Shown: positions 27,501 through 35,276 of the stretch, piece after piece | Position numbering within the stretch: position 1 is the first letter of the stretch | How the letters are laid out: the number at the start of each line of letters is the position of its first letter | Origin: Chlamydiota bacterium | GTDB lineage: Bacteria > Chlamydiota > Chlamydiia > Chlamydiales > Parachlamydiaceae | Length of the DNA stretch: 64,000 bases | Reading direction: 5' to 3' | Assembly: GCA_013287815.1 (NCBI GenBank) | Contig: JABDDC010000001.1 | Span: 79,046-143,045 of the forward strand | Position numbers and translations under genes: made by a program | Notes under the pieces: generated by a model | Seen by the model: only the letters and a program-made list of their open reading frames with translations | The model's database searches: none | Told to the model about the DNA's origin: nothing

Positions 27501-30096
27501 CCTTCAACTTATGCAAGAGGGTAAAGATGATGAAGCTAAATTAGCCATTCTAGAAAACTTATCACGCGTGGATTCAAGGAACATCAAGAGTGTCTCAGAA
27601 TGTGCCGCCCCTCTCTTGCGTGAAAAATCACCTCGTGCAATTAATGTTATTATTTCATGTTTAGCACAAGTACCCTATGAAGAGAGAAAAAGTGTCGCAG
27701 AGTGTTCCCATTCGCTTTTAAGAGGGATAACAAATGTGAATTTGATATTAAAAATCATTGAGGCTGTTGAAGAGGTGGAAAGTGGAAATAGAAAAGAATT
27801 TTCACGCTTCGTGAATTTACTATTTTCACGCTACTCGACTTTACAAGATGATGAGTACGCTAGAGCAGCTTATATAATTAGTCTGGCACAAGTCAATGCT
27901 GCTGATTGGGAAAGTGTTAGTAATTGTGTCATGAGCCTCCAAGAGAATTTCAAAGAAAATGGTATGATACCGGAGCTTGTCGAGACTGTTGTAATGATGG
28001 AAGAAGGAAGAGACGAATTCCCCCAGTTTGTCGGTTCCCTTTTAGAAGGTGATAAAAGCCCTGATAGAAAACTCAAAATTATCAAAAATTTAGCGACGTT
28101 GAAACCAAAAGAAAGAGAGAATTTTGCCAAATGTATCTCTGAACTACTACAAGTTGACGCTGACGCTGACGATGACTTTGACAATGATGATGTTGAGCCT
28201 GGAGATAATGAAGTTCCCATCGATATTTTGATAAATGTGGAAGCCGGTGGGAGAGAAGATTTTTCGAAGTATGTTAAATCTTTTATAGGTGGTATTGAGT
28301 CAGAGAATATACAGAATATTATTCAGGGTTTAGCAAAAGTTAAAGTAAATGAGAGAAAACATTTCTTTGATTGTGTCCTACCTTTCTTGGGTAAAATTAA
28401 GGATCGAGAGCTATCCGAGTTTATTACTTCCTTGGTTGAATTGAAAAATGAAGAAAGGAAAGTTTATTCCGAAGCTTACTTAAAGCTCATGAGTTTGATC
28501 CCGAATAGATATAAAAGGCCTGACATGATTTTTCTATTAAACCAAGTAAAATCAGAGGATAGGAAAAATATCTATGAATGCCTTGTTGATATTACCAAGG
28601 ATAAAACAAGTATTTCATCCGAAATAATAAAAGAACTGTCAGTATATTTATTAATTCTACCGGTTAGCCGGCATCAAGAATTAATAAATTTTTTCGCTGA
28701 ACATGCAGCAGAAGAAGAAGTTGATTCAGAAAATCTAAAGAAATCCTTTTTATCAATACCGGATATTGGTAATGTGGTTTACAACTATGTGTTGAGTAGG
28801 TTGAGTGAAGAAGACGATAAGAATGAGCCCAATGCTGTTTGGATAAAATGGTATGCACAGACAGTTGATATTTTTGTTGATGCATTTGAAATTAAAAAAG
28901 ATTTAACTGTTTATAAAAAAATAAGTGAAATTAGAAATAGATATTCATATTCATCCGATATCAGCTTTGAGCTTCTAAAAAACAATCCTGAGAAGGTATT
29001 ACGCTCATTACAATTCAAAATAACAGATGGGCGACTTCCGCATATACAGTTTTTAGATGAAAATCAGGAGCCTACAGAAGCGATAGATGCCGGAGGGCTT
29101 AGCAGGCAACTTCAAAGTACCCTTTTTGAAAACTTGTTCAATGAAACCGCTCGGACTAAAAAACTTCCATTTTATAACAAGAAGATTGCGGATGAAGAAG
29201 GCGTTCTTCCTCAAGTTCGCTTAGGGCAAGACGAATTTGGTGCGGATAAAAAAGCTTATCACACTCTAGGAGAGCTTTTTGCCATTGCAGCTACAGATTC
29301 GCTACTCACAGGTGTTCATTTCCATATTGGCCTCTTTGGTGCCCTTTCAAGTCTTACAAGAGGTGAACTAAAAGTTCTCTCTAAGAGAGACATAAATAGT
29401 TGGAAAGACCTACCAGAACCGGTATTGGTAAAAATTTTCGCTTCTTTGGATCCAAAATTCGCTTTTCTTACCAAATCTAAAGAACAGCGTAGTAAAACTG
29501 AAGGAGAGATGTTTAATGCATTAATGACATTGTACGATGAAGATTATAACGAAAGGACAGCCGCAAACTTACGTGAAGCTATTGAAAATTATTCCAAAGA
29601 TAATGCAGATATTCCCTTTTCCGAAATCATCCCCGCTATAGCCTTTATAGCCCAAGGAATGTTTTCAACTCTTGATGAATATAATTGGAAAAAACTGGTA
29701 ATGGTAACTCCGGCTGACTTGTCAGCAAAAATACAGGGAGAAATGATAACATTAGAAAAGTTGATGGAGAATATCCATTGGAAAGAGACAGAGTCTGCTG
29801 AAAGTAAACGCACAATTACTTTTTTAAAAGAATGGCTAATACAAGCTGAACAAACAGATCTAAATAAATTTTACGAATCGATAACAGGTTTAAAATCAAT
29901 AGGTAAAGATGCAAAAAAATTAATAGTTAATTTATATGAACCGGAGGCTAAAGAAAGTGGAAAACTTCCTTCCAGCCACACGTGCTCTTTCGCTCTAGAT
30001 TTGCCTGTTATTTATTCATCACAAGAAATATTCAATGTAAAGATGAATGAATTTCTAAAAAATGCATTTTATAAAACTGGTTTTTCAACGATGTAG
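24568..30096 (+). CDS. HEAT/ARM-repeat protein with C-terminal eukaryote-type HECT E3 ubiquitin ligase domain
   Basis: The start at 24568 has GAGG seven nt upstream; a TTG at 24541 lacks a ribosome site. The 1842-residue product has three parts. Residues 1-160 form a helical head. Residues about 160-1460 are a solenoid of helical repeats of roughly 43 residues, each close to 'ERESVAKYA..LLK(D/G)I.D.NVI..II.GLA.IK'. Residues about 1470-1842 match the HECT fold: IDAGGLSRQLQSTLFENLF (about 1505), FHIGLFGALSSLTRG, FLKEWLIQAEQTDLNKFYES, ITGLKSIGK, and the catalytic-Cys loop LPSSHTCSFALDLP with Cys1806, 37 residues from the end. HECT enzymes take ubiquitin from an E2 onto this Cys and pass it to a substrate bound by the N-terminus. 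Since bacteria of this type have no E2, host ubiquitin is the likely partner, after secretion. First gene of a four-gene operon. Confidence 0.92.
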   Translation: MSINRDFDITNAYTEQQLTEAGFGMPKAEGQTTQGGKITKLFVDTQGFSSQLTPVAHLNKTIQIMDKLVQKELDIQELDKADLATLAMYEKRCNCVLINIKTHETMVNQISPDLTPPKIDQPLSSHNQEKDKVIDHLRKIKEARQTIINEVVAEKEREIFFKVTAPILPLITDRKALASIYKKLNSGSEPERKDIIDKAISLSEGITDINDIAFIIEYMPKTEKSRDAIVKAAAPLMHETMNGFVRGIILWALRELEPSHWESFSKALPPLFKVITDENAITACLKALLRVRVEEMGNVAKIAAGILKDVTNVNVIQGTIIGLASIKKEDRPSVAKLASSFLKGIKEEKTASRLFVNLANIKKENERESVVKYALSMLKDFPDENVIVPIIVGLGNIEERKRESIAKFDPSLLKELKDPNVIANFYYYLVKYVNEDERESVAKYAIIALKDVTDLNVIEGTIKGLASIKEKDRPSVAKFAPLLLRGIKDANVISEMYTTLAKKQLNERESISNSVAPLLRGITNSYVLYAVMKIVTEIEGDDRENFSNFVIHFLNEKIEYDDTKFTIIKALAKVKAEDRQSFFYHSSSLLKGVKNIYNQVRIITLLTEVQSKDWDSFIQYTAKLSQVITHEDDLPALIGPLVKEKSEDRESVFKFVLSFLNRFRDNRSISNLSDFLYFSKENSLKKMSEYGTFFLEDTDSPEEGTDLLKKFSKMDKDNIPDMESFSKMMTPILEGITDSHDRFTAQSFMLFSLQPVDRVSVSNFLSRITVLNVRLSVMKALMGLHNTRYLKHLDSILKYISPYLQTITNSQTLASMIISLQDDISEDDRESVLECAFPILKESANNSDAVGAILQGVARVKKTDRKAVAASFAAIIPFIGNSRNVIENIFYHLSDFNAEKIEGFSDFIRTYLYENITPESLYTIINSLKKIKVEQREGFREIIATFMHELSNKSFTKNIIAAIANLEPSVMANFSKYALQLMQEGKDDEAKLAILENLSRVDSRNIKSVSECAAPLLREKSPRAINVIISCLAQVPYEERKSVAECSHSLLRGITNVNLILKIIEAVEEVESGNRKEFSRFVNLLFSRYSTLQDDEYARAAYIISLAQVNAADWESVSNCVMSLQENFKENGMIPELVETVVMMEEGRDEFPQFVGSLLEGDKSPDRKLKIIKNLATLKPKERENFAKCISELLQVDADADDDFDNDDVEPGDNEVPIDILINVEAGGREDFSKYVKSFIGGIESENIQNIIQGLAKVKVNERKHFFDCVLPFLGKIKDRELSEFITSLVELKNEERKVYSEAYLKLMSLIPNRYKRPDMIFLLNQVKSEDRKNIYECLVDITKDKTSISSEIIKELSVYLLILPVSRHQELINFFAEHAAEEEVDSENLKKSFLSIPDIGNVVYNYVLSRLSEEDDKNEPNAVWIKWYAQTVDIFVDAFEIKKDLTVYKKISEIRNRYSYSSDISFELLKNNPEKVLRSLQFKITDGRLPHIQFLDENQEPTEAIDAGGLSRQLQSTLFENLFNETARTKKLPFYNKKIADEEGVLPQVRLGQDEFGADKKAYHTLGELFAIAATDSLLTGVHFHIGLFGALSSLTRGELKVLSKRDINSWKDLPEPVLVKIFASLDPKFAFLTKSKEQRSKTEGEMFNALMTLYDEDYNERTAANLREAIENYSKDNADIPFSEIIPAIAFIAQGMFSTLDEYNWKKLVMVTPADLSAKIQGEMITLEKLMENIHWKETESAESKRTITFLKEWLIQAEQTDLNKFYESITGLKSIGKDAKKLIVNLYEPEAKESGKLPSSHTCSFALDLPVIYSSQEIFNVKMNEFLKNAFYKTGFSTM

Positions 30097-30107
30097 GAGG
30101 TGTGTTA

Positions 30108-31127
30108 ATGCAAACCAACCCTATCGAACCTTCATCCATAAATTATCAAGTTCCTCCCGGCAAAACCAAAATAGACAAGGAACACTCGCACCCCTCTTCT
30201 GTTGGCAATGTAAATATTACTATTTCAGCTCCCGATTTGTCAGTTTCTACACCTCTTGGAGAAACTCATCAGATAGAGGTACAAGATAAAAATGCTAATC
30301 CTACATTAACTAAATCTGATGATGTCTTTGAAACGACTAAACCTAAAGCTGTCGCTCCTTTGTATTTTCTTCAATCGGCAGAACTCATGACAATGAATAA
30401 AGAATTACTTGCTCTTAGAGGCAAGATTCAAACACTTACAGAAGATCTATACTTAGAAGAAGTCATTGAACAAAGAGAGGGGGAAATAAAAAGAATTACG
30501 ACAGAAAAAGAAAGCCTTATCAAACAGCACACTAAACTTACTGAGTCTAAAGTGGTTTTTGTTAAATCCCATTTTCCGGACGATCCAGTCCTTGCTATGG
30601 CCATTCCGCAACATTTGGATAAAGGGATGAAATTATTCACCTCCGGACCAAAAGAAAGGATCCATCGCATTTTGAAAGAAGGGATAGTTTTTAATCCCGA
30701 CAAAGCACCTACAGGATTAGATCCAAAGGCTCAAAAAAAGGCTTGGGAGGTGAGTGAAATGGGTGATAGAGGAATATACTTTAGCTTAGATCAACCTGCA
30801 TATTTATCTTCAGGATTACCAAGGGCTTTAAGTTGTGAACTAGTGAAAAATATATCCGGCGTTTCAATTATGCCGATATCTGTCCTCTTAAAACAACATC
30901 ACTTCACAGAGCATCAGATCAACAAAGCATTCGGCCGTTTGCAAAATGAGTTTGATTTTATACAGCACGACGGCCTATACCCTTCAAATACAGAAGTTGT
31001 GTTTGTCAGAAACAATAATATCTTTAGAATCAATAGCCAATTAGTGTTAGAAAAAAGTGAATTAGTGGAAATTATGATTCCATCTTCCGCTGAAATTCAT
31101 AATTCTTGGAAACCCCCTCAACAATAG
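30108..31127 (+). CDS. PARP/ART-like protein (putative ADP-ribosyltransferase fold)
   Basis: A 339-residue protein starting 11 bp after the HECT gene; its ribosome site GGAGG overlaps that gene's stop. Residues 1-95 are low-complexity and polar, as in secreted effectors. Residues about 95-150 are coiled coil (MTMNKELLALRGKIQTLTED). The C-terminal part has the order seen in PARP-type transferases: MKLFTSG (residues 174-180, where PARPs have LxxHG), RIHRILKEGIVFNPDKAP (like the helix and 'GLRIAPPEAP' of PARPs), RGIYFS with Tyr224 (PARP GxYFA), and NTEVVFVRNNNIFRI with Glu296 in the place of the catalytic Glu. The usual His of the H-Y-E triad is not conserved, so activity is uncertain. The pairing with a macrodomain gene supports an ADP-ribose role. 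RNA 2'-phosphotransferase-like folds are an alternative. Confidence 0.6.
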   Translation: MQTNPIEPSSINYQVPPGKTKIDKEHSHPSSVGNVNITISAPDLSVSTPLGETHQIEVQDKNANPTLTKSDDVFETTKPKAVAPLYFLQSAELMTMNKELLALRGKIQTLTEDLYLEEVIEQREGEIKRITTEKESLIKQHTKLTESKVVFVKSHFPDDPVLAMAIPQHLDKGMKLFTSGPKERIHRILKEGIVFNPDKAPTGLDPKAQKKAWEVSEMGDRGIYFSLDQPAYLSSGLPRALSCELVKNISGVSIMPISVLLKQHHFTEHQINKAFGRLQNEFDFIQHDGLYPSNTEVVFVRNNNIFRINSQLVLEKSELVEIMIPSSAEIHNSWKPPQQ

Positions 31128-31135
31128 GTGACATT

Positions 31136-31972
31136 ATGACAAGCATTTCTCCAAAGCCTCCAAAACATCAAACAAGTCATGTTTCATACTATGAGATTGA
31201 AAGGAGAAAATTTACTAATCAACCTTTCCACTCTTTTTCAGATCGGCATGACTTCGAATATCCCCTGGAAGAGTGGGGGAACTACTGCCAGGAAAATCGA
31301 GAATTGCGAAGGAGCCATTACATAACCAAGCAAGTTCAAACGCTTGATGAGGTCAAGAAATCAGCCCTTTTCCATAAAACAGTGCCAAATGCTGATAAAG
31401 GGACAGTAGATATTTATTTATGGAAAGGACAAATAGAAAATTTAGAAATAGATGCAATTGTCAATGCTGCCAATGAGACACTTCTTGGGGGTGGGGGTGT
31501 CGATCATGCTATCCATAGTGCTGCTGGTCCTTTATTAGTTAAGGAATGTGCACATATCATTGGAGGTTGTGACGTGGGGAACGCTAAAAAAACAAAAGGA
31601 TATTGCCTCCCTGCAAATTATGTCTTGCATACAGTAGGCCCCATTCTGATTAATAACCTCTTTCCCAATGAGCAGGCACTCAAAAGTTGCTATAGGGCTT
31701 GTCTAAAGCTTTGTGAAGAGGCTAAAATGTCAACTGTAGCTTTCCCCTGCATTAGTTGTGGTTTCTATGGATACCCTGTAGAGCTATCAGCTAAACACGT
31801 ATTAGAGTTATTACAGGAAGAATCCGGTCACCTGCTCTACGTGAAGAATGTAATCCTGTGCCTTTTTTCAGAAGAACAACAAAAACACTATTCGAAAGTG
31901 TTTTCAAGCCTTAAAATTGAAAATTCAATAGAAAAAAAGGAAAATGAATATGACGAGTCCGTTAAAAAATAA
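31136..31972 (+). CDS. MacroD-type macrodomain protein (ADP-ribosyl hydrolase)
   Basis: A 278-residue protein; the ATG at 31136 follows the upstream stop by 8 bp with AGGTG as ribosome site. Residues 1-85 are unassigned. Residues about 90-260 are a macrodomain of MacroD class: IDAIVNAANETLLGGGGVDH, AIHSAAGPLLVKEC, GNAKKTKGYCLPANYVLHTV, GP, FPCISCGFYGYP. The NAAN, GGGGVD and GxYG (here GFYG) elements that bind ADP-ribose are intact. MacroD enzymes remove mono-ADP-ribose from acidic residues or O-acetyl-ADP-ribose. It likely opposes or edits the product of the ART-like gene just upstream, in the same operon. The last 23 bases of coding sequence overlap the next gene. Confidence 0.9.
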   Translation: MTSISPKPPKHQTSHVSYYEIERRKFTNQPFHSFSDRHDFEYPLEEWGNYCQENRELRRSHYITKQVQTLDEVKKSALFHKTVPNADKGTVDIYLWKGQIENLEIDAIVNAANETLLGGGGVDHAIHSAAGPLLVKECAHIIGGCDVGNAKKTKGYCLPANYVLHTVGPILINNLFPNEQALKSCYRACLKLCEEAKMSTVAFPCISCGFYGYPVELSAKHVLELLQEESGHLLYVKNVILCLFSEEQQKHYSKVFSSLKIENSIEKKENEYDESVKK

Positions 31973-32372
31973 TACTTGTGGGATTCATAGTTCAGCGGAA
32001 GAATGCAAGAAAAATATTTCTGATATTAAAGCTGAATTCTTTGGACGAAATGTGACTCTGATTTTACCGGAAATATCCGACGAAGAAATTTGCTCAAAAT
32101 TGGAGATGAATAAAGATAAGTTATTCAATGCCAGTATCATTTTAGATAATATTCAAAGAGACACCAACGTGATTGACATCGAACTTGTTGAAGCCTGTAC
32201 ACCCATTAGAGTAATCAAAAAAGAAATCGCTTCTTTACTCAATCTAACAACTTCAGAAATTGCTATAGCGCAGTTCGCCACTTCGAAAGAATTAAAAGAT
32301 AAGGTTAATTTGGTTTCTCATCTAAACATGACAGGATTAGGCGGCGAACAGATTCATGTCAGAAGACTCTAG
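31950..32372 (+). CDS. Small protein with a ubiquitin-like C-terminal half (candidate)
   Basis: A 140-residue protein. ATG codons at 31944 and 31950 are both in frame; 31950 is chosen for its 9-nt spacing from AAGG. It overlaps the macrodomain gene. Residues about 72-140 can be laid on ubiquitin without large gaps: a strand NVIDIELVEACTP (ubiquitin TITLEVEPSD), a helix IRVIKKEIASLLNL (TIENVKAKIQDKEGI), a strand TSEIAIAQFA (DQQRLIFAG), LVSHLNMTG (TLSDYNIQK) and a last strand EQIHVRRL (STLHLVLRL). The chain stops there with no diglycine, so it could not be conjugated like ubiquitin without change. This is pattern reading, not a database match. A non-conjugated decoy or adaptor for the HECT protein is inferred from operon position. 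Confidence 0.5.
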   Translation: MTSPLKNNTCGIHSSAEECKKNISDIKAEFFGRNVTLILPEISDEEICSKLEMNKDKLFNASIILDNIQRDTNVIDIELVEACTPIRVIKKEIASLLNLTTSEIAIAQFATSKELKDKVNLVSHLNMTGLGGEQIHVRRL

Positions 32373-32425
32373 GTCTTAGCTATTCTATACTATACAAACA
32401 AATATTCTATATGTTATTCAGATAA

Positions 32426-32472
32426 TTCTAGAAACGGCGACTGGAAGGGGTTTCCAGACGCTGTTTCTAGGA
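32426..32472. repeat. Short family A hairpin, end of the HECT operon
   Basis: The arms TTCTAGAAACGGCGACTGGA and TCCAGACGCTGTTTCTAGGA face each other across a small loop (three mismatches). This is the collapsed 47-bp form of the long family A palindromes at 19183-19355 and 36100-36256. Its position 50 bp after the last operon gene suits a terminator, and the next gene starts 13 bp later. Confidence 0.7.
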
Positions 32473-32485
32473 TAATAGGTAAATA

Positions 32486-33442
32486 ATGAAAAAGAAATTC
32501 TTTCTCACAGTTTTAACGGTTGCCTGTTTTCTCGGCGCTATGATCTATACCTTTATGGGTATTGAACCTTTAGATAGCGTGCAATACGAAGAGCTGAAAA
32601 GAGGCAAGTTTTTTTGGCTATGGGATTCCCCCTATGGCAAACTCAAAACCCACTATATCAAAGCAGGCTCAGGAGAGCGTCATATCTTTTTAATTCATGG
32701 CTTCCGTGCTCATACCTATACATGGCGCCATCTGGTGCAACCTCTAGCCGACGCAGGGTATCACGTATGGGCCATCGATTTAATCGGATATGGCTTAAGT
32801 GATAAACCGGAAAATGTCCCTTATGATATCGAATTCTTTATCCATCAGATCACTGCTTTTATGGATGCAAAGCACATATCTGCTGCCCATCTTGGGGGTA
32901 ACTCAATGGGTGGAGGAATTACTTTGAAAATGGCTCTAGAGCATCCCGAGAAAGTAAAATCGCTGATGCTGATCTGTGCTTTGGGCTATCCACTTAAACT
33001 CCCTGTCTACCTTGCCATCACAAGGCATATGCCCCATCTGTGGAAACCTTTTTTGGGCCCTACCATGATTAAAGAGACCTTGAAGTATATTGTCCACAAG
33101 ACTGAAAACATCCACGACGAGCAAATCGAGGCCTACTATCTCCCTTACCGGATGCCTGGCGGAACCAACGCTACGCTGGCAACATTGAAAAATTATGATA
33201 ATAAAAAACTCTATGAATTATGCCAACGCTATTCCGCAATTTCGCAGCCGACGTTGATCATCTGGGGAGAACAAGATGTTTTAATTCCTATTGACCACTT
33301 CAACAAATTCCAACATGACTTCCCTCATGCCACAAGCGTCCTTTTGAAGGAGTGTGGTCATATCCCGCAGGAGGAAGAACCTGGGAAAGTCATCGAGGTG
33401 ATGAAAGAATTCCTCCTGGAAGTGGAAGACGTGGATTATTGA
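32486..33442 (+). CDS. Membrane-anchored or exported alpha/beta hydrolase
   Basis: A 318-residue protein with an uncleaved or poorly cleaved N-terminal hydrophobic helix (KKFFLTVLTVACFLGAMIYT) and a complete alpha/beta hydrolase core: oxyanion loop FLIHGFRAHTYTWRHL, nucleophile Ser in LGGNSMGGGITLKM (about residue 145), Asp in IIWGEQDVLIPIDH (about 270) and His in KECGHIPQEEEP (about 290). The fold cannot tell substrate; esterase, lipase or epoxide-hydrolase-like action outside the cytoplasm is possible. It starts just after the family A hairpin with weak ribosome site AGGTAAATA. Confidence 0.88.
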   Translation: MKKKFFLTVLTVACFLGAMIYTFMGIEPLDSVQYEELKRGKFFWLWDSPYGKLKTHYIKAGSGERHIFLIHGFRAHTYTWRHLVQPLADAGYHVWAIDLIGYGLSDKPENVPYDIEFFIHQITAFMDAKHISAAHLGGNSMGGGITLKMALEHPEKVKSLMLICALGYPLKLPVYLAITRHMPHLWKPFLGPTMIKETLKYIVHKTENIHDEQIEAYYLPYRMPGGTNATLATLKNYDNKKLYELCQRYSAISQPTLIIWGEQDVLIPIDHFNKFQHDFPHATSVLLKECGHIPQEEEPGKVIEVMKEFLLEVEDVDY

Positions 33443-33542
33443 CTTGCATTTGTTTGGTAACTTTGCTACCATTTATTCTAGCCTTTGACGAAAATAACAC
33501 AGTTTGAATTTGATGCTAACGATGATTTGATTGCATGCTAAT

Positions 33543-34448
33543 TTATTTCGTAGATGACTTCCATGCATTATAATAAATATCCACATCATTAATGAAAGGA
33601 GCATGGTGAATCTGCCAGCCTAGCAGACGCTTGATCCTGGAGTTGTTCACCTGCAGATCAATAGTCAGCCCCTGCACCATAGGACCAAATTGTTTCAGTG
33701 CCTGATCGTAAGATAATGAAACAATTTTTCCATGCAGTTTAGCACTTTGGGCGATAGCCTCAGCCATTTCCCTGACCGTTGCGCTAGAATCATCCACGAC
33801 ATTCATCACTACGCTGCTCAGCTCTTTCTCAGCGGTCGATACATAGGCATGGGCCAGATCATTGACATGGATCATCGGCCAGCGGTAATGTCCATCTTTG
33901 ATCACAGTAACAGACTTATTCGTCAGCGAATTAAACAGGATGCTAGTCAACCCACCCACATTTCCATAGACGCAGCCGGGCCTTAAAACGACCGTCTTGA
34001 AGTTTGAAGTCGCTGCATTAAGCACCTTGTCTTCATGAGCGGGGCGCCACTTCACGATATCGATCGGATTAACAGGTGATGCCTCGTCGACAAGCTGAAG
34101 TCCGGCAGAACCATACACCCATATGCCCGACGTATAGATAAACTGACGAGGCAGTTTGCTTTTTGAAAAGGCAGCAGTAATGACATCTATTGTTTTGGCA
34201 TCCTGCTCAACTCCTTTTCCGGTCGAATCGAAAGCGCAATGGACGGCCACTTCAAAATCATCAAGATACTTTTTAAAGCTCTCAGGTTTGCTTAGGTCAC
34301 CTTTGATCGGCATGATTTCATCTAAACTAAGCATGTGGGCATCTTTATCATTCCGGACCATTCCCCATACACGATGTCCTTTGGCACGAAATGCTTTGGC
34401 GACTGCTTTTCCAATATACCCTGATGCTCCAGTAACTAATACTCTCAT
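33543..34448 (-). CDS. NAD(P)-dependent epimerase/reductase (extended SDR)
   Basis: The start at 34448 has AAGGAG seven nt upstream; a start at 34481 has none. The 301-residue protein begins with the NAD(P)-binding loop MRVLVTGASGYIGKAVAKAF (GASGYIG) and has the SDR elements VAVHCAFDS and YTSGIWVYGSA, where Tyr and neighbours would be catalytic, then VVLRPGCVYGNVGGL and the substrate-side WPMIHVNDLAHAYV. It is an atypical or extended SDR, acting on a nucleotide sugar or small carbonyl compound. It is transcribed divergently from the cyclophilin gene across a 120-bp gap and convergently with the hydrolase at 32486. Confidence 0.88.
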   Translation of the reverse strand: MRVLVTGASGYIGKAVAKAFRAKGHRVWGMVRNDKDAHMLSLDEIMPIKGDLSKPESFKKYLDDFEVAVHCAFDSTGKGVEQDAKTIDVITAAFSKSKLPRQFIYTSGIWVYGSAGLQLVDEASPVNPIDIVKWRPAHEDKVLNAATSNFKTVVLRPGCVYGNVGGLTSILFNSLTNKSVTVIKDGHYRWPMIHVNDLAHAYVSTAEKELSSVVMNVVDDSSATVREMAEAIAQSAKLHGKIVSLSYDQALKQFGPMVQGLTIDLQVNNSRIKRLLGWQIHHAPFINDVDIYYNAWKSSTK

Positions 34449-34570
34449 AGTGTTCTCCTTGAAATTGCCAATTTTCGGCATTTAGCCAAATAGAAGCAAT
34501 TCTTTTTTTACTTCTGCAAAAATCTTGCTATAAGATATCCTCTTTCATACCTAAACAAACAGGAGGATTT

Positions 34571-35131
34571 ATGAAATCACTATTTAAAACACTTATTGCT
34601 TTAGTAGCATGTTTTATCGGATCAACCACCTTACAATCAAAGGAGACAGATATGAAAGCTAATCCAGTCCTCGTAATTGAGACCAACCAAGGCACTTTTG
34701 AAGTGACTCTGAGACCGGATATCGCTCCCAAAGCGGTTGAAAACTTTACCAAACACGCCGAAGAAGGCTATTACAATGGCGTTATCTTCCATCGAGTCAT
34801 TAAAGGCTTTATGATTCAAGGTGGCGATCCTCAGGGAACTGGCCGCGGGGGCAAATCCATCTGGGGCGCTCCCTTTGAAGATGAAGTGACCGATACTGTC
34901 AAATTTGACAAGAAAGGGGTCCTTGCGATGGCCAATTCCGGACCAAAAACAAACGGTAGCCAATTCTTTATCACCACAGCAGCGACACCATGGTTGAATA
35001 AGAAGCATACCATCTTCGGTGAAGTAACAAAAGGCTATGATGTTATTGAGAAGATTGAAAACTCAAAGACCGGCTCAGGTGATAAACCAGTTGAAGATAT
35101 TAAGATCATCAGCATAAAGGCTAAAGGCTAA
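34571..35131 (+). CDS. Exported cyclophilin-type peptidyl-prolyl isomerase
   Basis: A 186-residue protein with AGGAGG seven nt before the ATG. Residues 1-22 are a signal peptide (MKSLFKTLIALVACFIGSTT). The mature part is a single cyclophilin domain with the catalytic FHRVIKGFMIQGGDPQGTG and MANSGPKTNGSQFFIT and a typical GEVTKGYDVIEKIE end. It speeds proline isomerisation during folding of envelope proteins, probably in the periplasm. The last codons are part of a heptamer run (AAAGGCT repeated, 35117-35137) that continues past the stop. Confidence 0.93.
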   Translation: MKSLFKTLIALVACFIGSTTLQSKETDMKANPVLVIETNQGTFEVTLRPDIAPKAVENFTKHAEEGYYNGVIFHRVIKGFMIQGGDPQGTGRGGKSIWGAPFEDEVTDTVKFDKKGVLAMANSGPKTNGSQFFITTAATPWLNKKHTIFGEVTKGYDVIEKIENSKTGSGDKPVEDIKIISIKAKG

Positions 35132-35148
35132 AGGCTAGGGGCGCGAAG

Positions 35149-35221
35149 CGCTTACGTAATGCGTAGCGATAGGCGTCGCCAAGAAAAAACCCATGCCTAT
35201 CGCTGTGCGTTACATAAGAGC
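35149..35221. repeat. Imperfect inverted repeat after the cyclophilin gene
   Basis: The arms GCTTACGTAATGCGTAGCGA(TAGGCGT) near 35149-35175 and ATGCCTATCGCTGTGCGTTA(CATAAGAGC) near 35193-35221 pair across AAGAAAAAACCC. It lies between two convergent genes and may serve as a terminator. It is rich in GCG words like the other dispersed repeats. Confidence 0.55.
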
Positions 35222-35276
35222 GTGGTGGCAACGCGGAGTCTTCGGCAAGCCATGCGCAAAAGCGGGTGTGCCGCCT

